DNA of 64,000 nucleotides, from positions 12,579,041 to 12,643,040 of the forward strand of contig CM055902.1 of the NCBI GenBank assembly GCA_029582155.1, read 5' to 3'. The stretch comes from Panopea generosa. Its lineage: Eukaryota > Mollusca > Bivalvia > Adapedonta > Hiatellidae. Below, piece after piece: positions 19,496 through 30,200 of this stretch (its first letter is position 1; each line of letters starts with the position of its first letter). The notes under the pieces are model-generated. The model had not been told where the DNA came from. It did not search any database and saw only the letters and a program-made list of their open reading frames with translations. The position numbers and the translations under genes were made by a program.

Positions 19496-20320
19496 AACAG
19501 AGGCCCAAGAGGGCCTGAGGACGCCCTACTGACTCATAGTGGCCATAGCCCTTCTTGAAATTTCATAAAATTTACCCTCTTTGGGGAGTCGTCTTAACAA
19601 CTTATGGATAAATACCCCCACCACACCCATACTGAACAAAACCTTAATTGCTTGGGTATGAAAAGGAAATACTTTAAATTCCCATACCATTCATCTGTAA
19701 AAAAAATATAAATATAGTCCCCTGTACAGAACCCTTATACAACCCCCCCCCCCCCCTTAATTTGTCAGAACTTCAATCACCAGTTCTTAAGAAAACAGTT
19801 TTTGTAATTCCCAATTTTTTATTCTTTTGGGGCCCCTCCCGACTCCTTAAGACAGTGTAACCCTGTCATTTTACAAAAGTGAACCTCCTTCTTCTGTGAA
19901 GATATAGGCAAAATCATTTCCATGTTGGAAAATTTTTTTATTACAATGACATGTGTCCCCTAATTGAACCCTTGGTGCGGGGTCATTTTTAACCCTAGGG
20001 ACACCATTTGAACAAATCTAACAAAACTATAGTTCATTTTTACTACATAAACATTTGGAAAATCTGTTGAGCCGTTCATGATAAGAAGATTTTTTAAGTT
20101 TTGGACTATTTTTAGTAATGGCAGCCATCTTGAATTTCAGATCGAAAAAAAAACTTCTGTATAGTCTCCTATGCAGTAGAAACATCCATGTGAAGTTTTA
20201 GTTTAATTGGCCTTGTCGTTTCAGAGAAAGTGCTGCTAACAGACGACAGACATCAGACAACAGACAACAAACAACGCGCCATTGCATAAGCCCTTCTGGC
20301 CTTTGGCCAGTAGAGCTAAA
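19496..20320 (+). repeat. Interspersed repeat ending CAGTAGAGCTAAAAA
   Basis: Starts CAGAGGCCCAAGAGGGCCTG and ends in an ACAGACGACAGACATCAGAC region, then CTTCTGGCCTTTGGCCAGTA and GAGCTAAAAA. Contains a C run at about 19743. The same start occurs at 18145. Confidence 0.8.
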
Positions 20321-20329
20321 AATTAACAA

Positions 20330-20480
20330 AAATACATGCTTTGGTCAGTGTTTTCCTGTAAAATTCAAAGGTCAGCATTTTAATTAATTTTCTTCATATT
20401 TTAAACTTTACAATACATTATTAAAATAAACATCGTAATCTCTATTTTTATCTATATTAATCAAATAAAAGTTATTTACA
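20330..20480 (-). repeat. Inverted arm matching 17560-17720
   Basis: On the minus strand it reads GGAAAACACTGACCAAAGC and TTGATTAATATAGATAAAAA. Confidence 0.65.
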
Positions 20481-20499
20481 TAAAATATAAGTAAGTGAA

Positions 20500-21090
20500 A
20501 TTTATGGCAAATAAAAACATTACTGAAAAATCGAGTACTATCATTAGTGTTTTTGTTAAAGAAATACATTTTGTTCAGATTGTATTATTTTTAATTCGGA
20601 ATGAAAATAATTGATTGATAATTATAAACTGATATCAATTTTATCAGTTTAACCTTGATATAAAAATTAAGTCACTGATAATTATATTCTGTTTTCTTCT
20701 ACATACATATAATATTTTATAAAAAAAACAAAAAAAACAGCCGTTGGCGCTTTCGCTTTATATCCGTAGCCTAATACATGTAGATGTAATATACCTATAC
20801 CACCCACGGCAAACACTCATACTGCCTGCTGGTTATGACAGTGGGTATTGCAGCTGCATGTATCAGCTTTGGTTCCAGACATACTAGTAGCCACTACACT
20901 GACCAGCTCTAGTTTTGTACACATCCACTACATTGACCAGCTGTGATTTTGCACATATCACATAAACCTGCAGTGGTTTACGAGTATAATGAATAAAAAC
21001 ACATTGCAATTGATTTATATTTTATTAAGCATATTATAATTAGTTAAAATAAAATTTAATGTATAAAATAATGAAATCACCTAATTAACA
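20500..21090. other. AT-rich DNA with one direct-repeat partner
   Basis: ACTGCCTGCTGGTTATGACA at about 20819 partners ACTGCCTGCTGGTAAATACA at about 17859; both follow a TATACCAC block. No gene was seen. Confidence 0.5.
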
Positions 21091-21092
21091 AG

Positions 21093-21817
21093 TTAAAGGA
21101 GAAGTACCTTCCCGATTATAAAAAAAATATTTATACAAGTTTATGTGACTATGTCAAGTGGCAGTATAAAAACTCATCAAATGGCCTAAATTCTGTAACT
21201 TGGGAACAATGAAGCAGTCTTTCAAATTGATTGTGGTGAAAATATAAACTAAACTCTTTTAACAGGTAAAACATAACAAGGGGAATTGGTGGCCTTAATT
21301 TATGAAATATGATGTTTAAAGGGAGTATATCAGGGGGAAAACACCATAAATGACTAAAAAAATCATTAAAATGTATGAAAAACATCTCATTATCATTAAT
21401 AAATAAAATCCAGACGGTTTGGTATGTCAAATCCACCAAAACATGACAAAATCAATATTTAAAATCGCGTGGTAAACTTGAAACCATCACTTAAAACCTG
21501 ATTGATAACCTTCGCATCCTCATTGCACTCTTTCTAAGATGAAACAATGTTTACTACATGTATATCGGATAAAATTGAAATCAAAATGAAATCATGCAAC
21601 TCATTTTATAGGTCATAAAATATGTCCAATTTTAAGCGGGAAATCTATTTTAGTGTAGCCCAAGAAATTCCTTTTCAATATATTATTTTGGCATGTTTAA
21701 ATAAATATCCTTTTGGCAATTTGGGGTCAATGAGTATATAAAGACATGATAATATTGGAAAAAAAAGTTTTTTGGCCAACTTTAAAACTTTGAAAAATCC
21801 TGATATATTCCCTTTAA
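21093..21817. mobile_element. TTAA-flanked element, about 725 bp
   Basis: Ends TTAAAGGAGAAG and CTGATATATTCCCTTTAA. It shares its length with an inverted copy at about 56529-57240 (for example TAAGCGGGAAATCTATTTTA here, TGAAATAGATTTCCCGCTTA there). TTAA targets suggest piggyBac- or Kolobok-type movement. The open frame at 21149-21439 is not recognisable. Confidence 0.7.
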
Positions 21818-21942
21818 TGAATGAATCAATGAATACATCAAAGACTTAGTTCAAACTTAAAGTCTATCTGCCTTTTTTGTTTTTATTGAATAAGACTAGT
21901 TTTGAAGTAAGCCCTCAAAATGGTGTTTTATGTCATGTCAAG

Positions 21943-22262
21943 AAGACCGCAGTGTGGTCTAGTGGTAGAGCGTCCGCCTCGCATGTGGAAGATTGTGGGT
22001 TCAATCCTCGACTGGGTCATACCGAAGACTAGTAAAATGGTTCTGGAAGCTTCCTTGCTTGACACTCAGCATTTAGAAGAAAGTTCTAGGTCTGGTTGGC
22101 CCGGTGTCAGTATAATGTGACTGGGTGGCATCATACCATGTGTCTCTAGCATGATACTCCAGTGTGACAATGCTCAGAATACTGTCTCAAGTACCGTAAA
22201 CACCGTCAGGATATGACTGAAAAATTGTTGAAAGCGATGCTAAACACTATACAAAAACAACA
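21943..22262 (+). repeat. SINE-B copy with clear tRNA-like head
   Basis: GTGGTCTAGTGGTAGAGCGT (box A) and GGGTTCAATCC (box B), then GATACTCCAGTGTGACAATG and a tail near ATGCTAAACACTATAC. The open frame over it is not a gene. Confidence 0.88.
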
Positions 22263-22754
22263 TGTCATGTCAACGTATCAGAGGTACATTTTGTGCACGT
22301 AACAGTTAGAGAGTGATGATAAGCTAAGATATTAATTAAAAAAATAAAATGTCTTAAACCTGTTAATACAAACAAATACTAGTACTGGGTTAGGATGAGG
22401 GATTAAGTGTCATTGAATGTGAAGCTTTCAACCTGATGCAGAAAGATGTAATTGTGTTAGGTAAACATAGTTCGGGCTTGGGCAGGTAGTCAAGTAAATA
22501 TGGGACAATGAGCCTAGCATATTCAAACAATGATACAAAGTATTTCCAATCTGTAATCTATTTATCAACTTGGATACATTTATATGTACAATTCAGTTTT
22601 GGGCTCATAGAACGTAACAATTTTAACCCCATAATACATGTCTTAATCAAGTCCATTAAATAGGATAAGGTCAGTGATGTAAACTTTTAGTTGATGGTGA
22701 TCAGTTAACATAATCAATAGTATAGTTGAAAAATGAAATTGATTTAAAAAAAAA

Positions 22755-23190
22755 AATCAAACCCAAGCTAAACAAAAAACTTAAACCTAAGGTTTTAGAG
22801 CCCAAAGTAGGAAAATTTAGTGCATTGTTTCTATAACATAATATGAATGTGTTTATAAAGTTTAGTCACCAAAACATGAGTAGTTTGTTCAGAAACAGAG
22901 AAAAAGCTGAGCTAAACATTAAACTTTAACCAAACCTGAGCTAAACAAAAAACTTTAACCTAAGGTTTTAGAGCCCAAAGCATGGAAATTTAGGTAAGTT
23001 AGCTATATACATTGTTTCTATAACATAATATAGATGTGTTTATGATGTTCAGTCACCATAACTGGAGTAGTTTAGTGAGAAACAGAGAAAAAGCTGAGCT
23101 ACACATAAAACTTTAACCGACAGACGACACCGACACTGCCGCCTACACCATGGTCATGACAATAGCTCTACATTTTTTTTAAAAAAGACA
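22755..23190 (+). repeat. About 175-bp tandem duplication plus family E-type tail
   Basis: GGTTTTAGAGCCCAAAG occurs at about 22790 and 22964, and CAGAGAAAAAGCTGAGCTA at about 22898 and 23083. It ends with a short ACAGACGACACCGACACTGC segment and GACAAGCTAAAAAATG. Confidence 0.8.
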
Positions 23191-23199
23191 AGCTAAAAA

Positions 23200-23580
23200 A
23201 TGTGCTTTTCATTTTGTTTGATAGATGAAAATTCATAAATTGTAAATATTAATTGACTATGAATCCTCTGATGAGATGAATTAAAATAACAATGTTTAAT
23301 TTTAACTCTTTCAATTTGAGTTGACATTTTATGAAATCTTCAAAATGAATTAACAATGATGTAATAATTGTAATAAAAAAACGATAAACAATTATTGAAC
23401 TGAATTAGTTACAATATCCTAAGATAGTAATGACTAGAACAGAAAATATCAAATGTATGGTGATACCAGTGATTAATTATATGTTTCTGGTTACACAGAA
23501 GATACTTATTGGTTTCAGATAAATATCGTTTTTAATTTACAGAGGCAGCACTGAAGTAGTATGGTCAAGAGTTGCAAAAC
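23200..23580. other. AT-rich DNA, nothing assignable
   Basis: No coding or repeat structure could be supported. Confidence 0.45.
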
Positions 23581-23582
23581 CA

Positions 23583-23893
23583 CACTTGAGCATGATGTAA
23601 ATTTTCAATGTTCATGATGTAAATTTTTAGTGTTCATGATGCAAATCTGTGTTCATGATGTAAACTTTCAGTATTCATGATGTTCATGATACAAATCTTC
23701 AGTGTTCATGATGTAAATTTTCAGTGTTCATGATACAAATTTTCAGTGTTCATGATGTAAATTTTCAGTGTTCATGATGCAAATCTTCAGTGTTCATGAT
23801 GTAAATTTTCAGTGTTCATGATACAAATTTTCAGTGTTCATGATGCAAATGTTCATGATGCAAATTTTCAGTGTTCATGATGTAAATTTTCAG
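23583..23893. repeat. 22-bp minisatellite
   Basis: About 14 units of TGTTCATGATGTAAATTTTC plus AG. Confidence 0.92.
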
Positions 23894-24129
23894 TTTTCAA
23901 GAATGGAATTTAATTGAGATTTTACTGAAACCAAAGAACAAAAATATTATGGGAGACAATACAAAAAAACATTTATACAATCAGAACTTTTAACAGTGAA
24001 ATTATAATAAATATTTCACAAAGAAATCTCTATAATTCATCAAAGGGCATACAATTAAGTAAATAAATATATTCATATATATATATCTATAGATATGTCT
24101 AAAACATATACATATATACAAACACATAG

Positions 24130-24360
24130 AATACCACAGTGGTGGTCTAGGGGGAGAGCGTCCACCTTGCATGTGAAAGGTTGTAGGTTTAATTCCTAGC
24201 TGGGTCACACCAAAGACTTGAAAAATGGAACTACATGTAGAAGCTTCCTCGCTTGGTCCTCTGGTTGGCACAGTGTCAGTTTAATGTGACTGATTGGAGT
24301 ATCCTACCATGTGTCTGCAGCATGATACTCCAGTGTGGCAGTGCTCAGAACAGACAATGA
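24130..24360 (+). repeat. SINE-B copy
   Basis: ACCACAGTGGTGGTCTAGGG, then GAAAGGTTGTAGGTTTAATT and GCATGATACTCCAGTGTGGC. Confidence 0.83.
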
Positions 24361-24479
24361 ATGAATGAATGAGGTTTTACAGCGTACCAACACAAAGTAG
24401 GTTATTCAACGCCAACAAGATGGCAGATTCCAGGTGCACTCTACATGTACAAAAACAACAAATTAATATAGAGATTCAA

Positions 24480-24560
24480 AAAATCACAAATGAATATGCA
24501 GAATGAACCTAGAACCTTGATACCTGCTGAACTGCAGAGTTTCAGCAAATTCAATCACAT
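24480..24560. repeat. Short dispersed repeat
   Basis: TGAATATGCAGAATGAACCT, then AGAACCTTGATACCTGCTGA. It recurs at 46135 and, in part, at 29375. Family unknown. Confidence 0.55.
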
Positions 24561-24954
24561 TACTCAAATTGTTGCTTCTCATGACATGCAGGAACCACAG
24601 TGATGCTTTTCTTACCATCATTTGTATGGCTCCCTGGAACAACACAGGGGTTGGTCATAGAATAGATAAAAAACACCATTGCAATAAGGCTGAACAATTA
24701 TTAAACACGACACAAAACACTATATAACAACAAACAGACATTTGTTGCAATCTGAATAAGGAGACTTCACATTCATATCTGAGTATAGATAAACATGAAA
24801 TATAAAGTCTTAATTATCTTTGTAACAATCACAATGTAATGAAAGACATGAAAACAGAATCTGCCGTAGTTGAATTTTGCAATTTCTAAATAAAAATATA
24901 GATTTACTTTAGTTATTCCTAAAATAAACGATAAACATACAAAAGTTCCCAATA

Positions 24955-25345
24955 TACATAGTAAAATAACATACATGTTATTCTAAACATACATGTACAT
25001 GATAAAGATACAATAAGTTATCCCCAATATAAATGATAAACATACCATATCTTTTTCCAATGTCTTGATAAAGATGCAATAAATTTTACCAAAATTCATG
25101 ATAAACATAAAATAATTTATTCCCATATAAATGGTAAACATACAATAATTTATTCCCAATATAAATGGTAAATATACAACCCAATATGATGGTAAACGTA
25201 CAATAATATATTCCTAATATAAATGGTAAACATACAATACTTTAATCCCAGTATAAATAGTAAACATAATTTGTTCCCAATATAAATGGTAAACATACAA
25301 TAATTTATTCCCAATATAAATGGTAAACATACAAAGTTATTCCCA
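24955..25345. repeat. 34-bp minisatellite
   Basis: Degenerate units of AATAATTTATTCCCAATATA plus AATGGTAAACATAC. Confidence 0.88.
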
Positions 25346-25569
25346 GTTGATATACCTTAAGTTATTCAAAAGAAAGCTATTATAGCTTAATTATTTTTAT
25401 GTTTTTCATAACAATATCAATATACCTGGCAGAAAACTTAATTCTATACCAATCACAAAAGTTTCATTCTGAAAATAACTTATTCTAATCTTTTTATTTC
25501 TTCAGTCCAATTTAGGGATTAATTTACTATTAATACATTAATAAAAAATTTGGCAATTTGTTTGAAATA

Positions 25570-26815
25570 ATACAAGAAGCCCATAGGTATTAGCGGTCAC
25601 TTGAGTATTCTTGCAATGACATACTTAAAGAATGTCTGGATGTATTGTAAAGTCAGTAATTTTACGGATTGCAACAATGTACTGAGACAAAGTGCATACA
25701 TTTTTTTGGGAGAAACCCACGAAAACTAATAAATCATACAATGTTTGTTATGGAAGGCACATTAATTTGAGACTCTGTCATTGTTAATTTAAAAAAATGG
25801 ATACTTTCTACATAAAAATAGAGATACATCCTCATACACTCTCTCCTCAGGTTGCCCCCCCCCCCCCCCCATGTATCAAAACTATCTCAGTTTTAATTGT
25901 TTTTTATCTTTTCAAATTAATTAAAATAAATGTTTACACTTTGAAAATAATAATTAAAATGCTCCCCCCCAGCCCCAAGCTGTTATATGTCTATATGACT
26001 CTGCCTAAGGTCCCTGAGAGGAGGGGGGTGGTGGTCAGGTGCAAAAACAATCACATTGAAAACCATTCAAATAAATAAGTCTATTCGGTCACGAGAAAAT
26101 CGTTTTTGTCATTCTCTCTTACAATTTCAAAGTTTACCTTGAATTAGACTGTTCTGGCCCTGTCCCCGAGCGGTCGGGGCACTTAATTAAACTTAACTGT
26201 TATCTCAGCAACAACAAAACACACTTAACAGCATTCAAATTATTTCAGTCATGATATATAATAATTTTTGTCATTTTCTCTGTACAGCTTAAGTAAAGCA
26301 GATCCCACACCCAGTACCAAACAGTGAGAACCAAGAGCATGTTACCAGTAACCACAATTTTTTATTAAGAACCCATAGGCCTCAATAACTTTGCTTACAA
26401 TTTGTTTCTCATTGCTTCCCATATTAAATTTAAGATTTTTCAAGCTTATCATGAATTTGACTGTTTTGGCCCAACCCCAAGGCACCTTGGGGGTGAGGAC
26501 TATGAAATAGAACATGAATATTTACAATCATGCCACCAACTACAAAACACCGAACTACTAGTATTACTAGTATTTCAGTCATGAGAAATAACAGTTTTTG
26601 TCATTTTCTCTGTAGATTAAGTAAAGTAGAACCCAAAGGGCCAAATGGTGAGACCCAGGGGCATGCAAGCATGCGATTCACAAATTTTTATAAAGAACCC
26701 ATAGGCAACAATAATCATATTTACCATTTTTATCTCAGTGCTTCCTATAATAAGATCTTCAAAGTTTACCATGAATTTGGCTGTTTTTACCCCATCTCCA
26801 TGGCCATTAAATAGT
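25570..26815 (+). repeat. Family G interspersed repeat modules
   Basis: Starts ACAAGAAGCCCATAGGTATT and GCGGTCACTTGAG. Later modules repeat AAAGTTTACCATGAATTTGG, GAGACCCAGGGGCATGCAAG and TTTTGTCATTTTCTCTGTA. Related to 30250-30845. It has a long C run at 25856. Open frames across it are by-products. Confidence 0.7.
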
Positions 26816-27075
26816 ATATATCCATGAAATGATGTAAAAAATATAATGAATACTATTATATCTAACTGTGATGCGTAGGAAACCATTTTTCTCCCTTTTT
26901 GCACATTATAGATAGTGCAATAGTATTATATATAAATGCAAAAATAAATCAAGCTGCGCATAAGAACATTAAAAAGTGTTATTATATAAACATGTATAGT
27001 AATAACTAAAATATATGAAATATTTAGAAAAAAACTTATATAAAAATTGAACATTATCGACTCATGAATATGTGA

Positions 27076-27245
27076 TTAGTTGATCTTCTTTTTGTCATTA
27101 GAAGATTGATTCTTCACATATGATGTATAGAAAAATAAATATGCAGCCATCTGTGTAACCAGGAGTAACTGTAGAAGAAATGTCGTCTGCCATCCCCACA
27201 TTTTTGCAATGTATCCCAATGGTAAGCCAGCTGCCATTTGTCCAA
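27076..27245 (-). CDS. SLC37A4: SLC37A4 exon 10 (terminal, KKxx end)
   Basis: Acceptor TATTACAG; stop TAA at 27078-27076. It encodes VGQMAAGLPLGYIAKMWGWQ, then TTFLLQLLLVTQMAAYLFFY and a tail ending NDKKKIN. The last four residues, KKIN, fit the dilysine ER-retrieval signal; human G6PT ends KKAE. No clear AATAAA was seen in the next 200 bases. Confidence 0.93.
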
Positions 27246-30200
27246 CTGTAATACACATCAATTATTACAATCACCATGGTTACTGTGGAGAATCACATGC
27301 AGTAGGTTATGGGTTTGATTCATGTACCAAATACTTAAACAAGAGGTCTGTGGCATTGATGAACTCTACTGATACAATCTCCAAAAAATATTTATTGCCA
27401 GACAAAAATAAGGACATTCAAGTAGGACTATTACATTCAAGTAGTTCTAGCACATTCAAGTAGTACAAGCACATTCAAGTAGTTCTAGCACATTCAAGTA
27501 GTGCTATCACATTCAAGTAGTACTAGTACATTCAAGTAGTACTAGCACATTCAAGTAGTGGTAGCACATTCAAGTAGTGGTAGCACATTCAAGTAGTACT
27601 ACCATATTCAAGTAGTGCTAGCACATTCAAGTAGTACTAGCACATTCAAGTAGTGCTAGCACATTAAAGTAGTGCTAGCACATTCAAGTAGTGCTAGCAC
27701 ATTCAAGTAGTAATACCACATTCAAGTAGTTCTAGCACATTTAAGTAGTGCTAGCTCATTCAAGTAGTGCTAGCACATTCAAGTAGTTATGCCACATTCA
27801 AGTAGTGCTAGCACATTTAAGTAGTGCTAGCACATTCAAGTAGTGTTACCACATTCAAGTAGTAATACTACATTCAAGTAGTGCTAGCTCATTCAAGTAG
27901 TGCTATCACATTCAAGAAGTAATACCACATTCAAGTAGTGCTAGCACATTCAAGTAGTGCTAGCACATTCAAGTAGTACTAGCACAGTCAAGTAGTCATG
28001 CCAAATTCAAGTTGTGCTAGCACATTCAAGTAGTGCTAGCACATTCAAGTAGTAATACCACATTCAAGTAGTAATGCCATATTCAAGTAGTGCTAGCACA
28101 TGCAAGTAGTAATACCACATTCAAGTAGTGCTAGCACAGTCAAGTAGTAATGCCACATTCAAGTAGTGCTAGCACATTCAAGTAGTGCTAGCACATTCAA
28201 GTAGTACTAGCACAGTCAAGTAGTGCTAGCACAGTCAAGTAGTGCTCTCTACACATCTACACTGAAGGGGAATTATTTGTAAGAGTCGCTACATATATAT
28301 AAGATGATTTCACTAACAAGCGGGTATATCAGCATGCTTAGTGTGTTAAAAAGAAAACATAAAATTCATCTACAAAAGCATGCAGAAAAGATGTTCTTCC
28401 TATGTAGTTAAATGTGGATCCATCAGTATATGTTTACAACATTAAATGCATGGCCTCACAAACTTCCCCAACTTTCATTTTCAAACTACAGTCAAACTCG
28501 TGAAAGCTGTCACCACTACCGAGTAGCCACATGTCTTAAGCAGCTACATTTGCTATTCCCCTTTTTTATGCTTTTAGTGCAAATTAACCTGTATTAAGCA
28601 TCAACCTGTCTTAAAAGGCCTGTTTTGCTCCTCCCTTTGACTGACTGCTTAAGACAGGTTTGACTGTTACACATAGTCAATATATTTTGCAAAACAATAT
28701 TTTACCAAAAACATAGCAGTAATACATACCATTAGCAAATAAGGAAGCGATAGCATGGGCACTTCCTGACATGTGACTTGGAGCACACTCTATTGCCACA
28801 ACCCCGAATATAGATATTGGACCATATAATGTCAAGCCAAGACCAAAACCAACTATATTGATCCATATCTATATGAAGAAAAAGTAACTGATTAAGTGTT
28901 GAGAATTATGTTACATCAATTTAAAAATAAATCTAGATGAAATGCTTTATGGCATTCCAAATCAAGTTTACTACATGGATATCTTGGATCAATTAGCCAT
29001 AAATCAAGAAGTGGAGCACTTGGTCCATTGGTAGAGCATCAGATTCATGATTGAAGGGTTTTGGGTTTGATACTCTGTCATGGATATGTTTGGTGTCCTT
29101 GAGCAGGACATTTTTTCTGCATATACTTAATACTGGTGCTACCCCGGAAGACTTTAAGAATGATTTGTATAAGTTGTAAAAACTTGTTTAGCAATCGAAT
29201 TTAAATAAATGATTTTAAAACTAAATCAAGAATGAATAAAGAAATTTTAATATGTCTTTACACATTAAGGTGTATGGTGCCAACTGGAAGGAAGATTCTA
29301 GGCTCACACTTTATGTGTAAAAAACAAATATACAGAATGAAAAAAATGAACAGTACTGACATCAACTCGTGAATATACCAAATGAACCTAGAACCTTTAT
29401 ACCACCAACACAAATTGAAAATTTTATTAAATTCAATGTCATTTCAATATGTGTATTCAGCAATAGAAAATAGTCTAACAAACACCTACCATATGAGAGT
29501 TTTGATTGACACGATAGGTCAGCAGGTAGAGAAATATAACTAGTCCAGTTGTGAACCATGCTATAACATACTGTCGTATATTGTAATTAGTTTCTGATGG
29601 ATGCTGAAATATATAACAGTTCCCAGGTTATGTCAGTGAAATATATAACATTCCCAGGTTATATCAGTAAAACATACAACATCTGGCAGGTAATATAGGT
29701 TATATGAATATACGACAGCTGGCAAGTTTAGGTCAATAAAATATATATCAGTTGGCATTTTAGGTCATTGAAATATGTAACAGTTGGAAGGTTAACTCAT
29801 ATGAATATACAACAGCTGGCGTGTGGAAATATTATAAATTATATAACGGCTTAGTGTTATTTACATTACAGCATATTGGAAACCCAAACTTTTTTCTCTT
29901 TCCTTATGTAAATGGCCAGGCCCCAGATTCACTAGAAATATCAACTTGAAATTTTCCTCAATTCAACTGAAAACTATAACTTTATATACATTGTTCATTT
30001 TGCATGTTACATGTATACTTGAATCCATGAATCAACATTTTAACCAACTTCAAATATGTGTGGTTATCTAATGAGTAATGTGTTCAAGTTATCATTCAGA
30101 GAATTTCAAATTTTTGAGTCAAGGAAAATCTCAACTTGAGATGCTTAATGAAACTGGCCCCTGCACAATAAATGGTACATGTAAGTGTACCATTTTTCTG

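Noticed and set aside
21943..22025. Functional tRNA gene
   Set aside because: It is the head of a SINE-B copy; the same body follows at several loci.
24540..24660. Possible missing TAF5L first exon on the minus strand
   Set aside because: A GATG|GTAAGA donor-like site exists, but the frame has no LisH-type residues and the region shares a dispersed repeat.
27410..28243. Regular array resembling CRISPR repeats
   Set aside because: The units are contiguous 19-bp repeats with point variants and no unique spacers, inside an animal gene intron.
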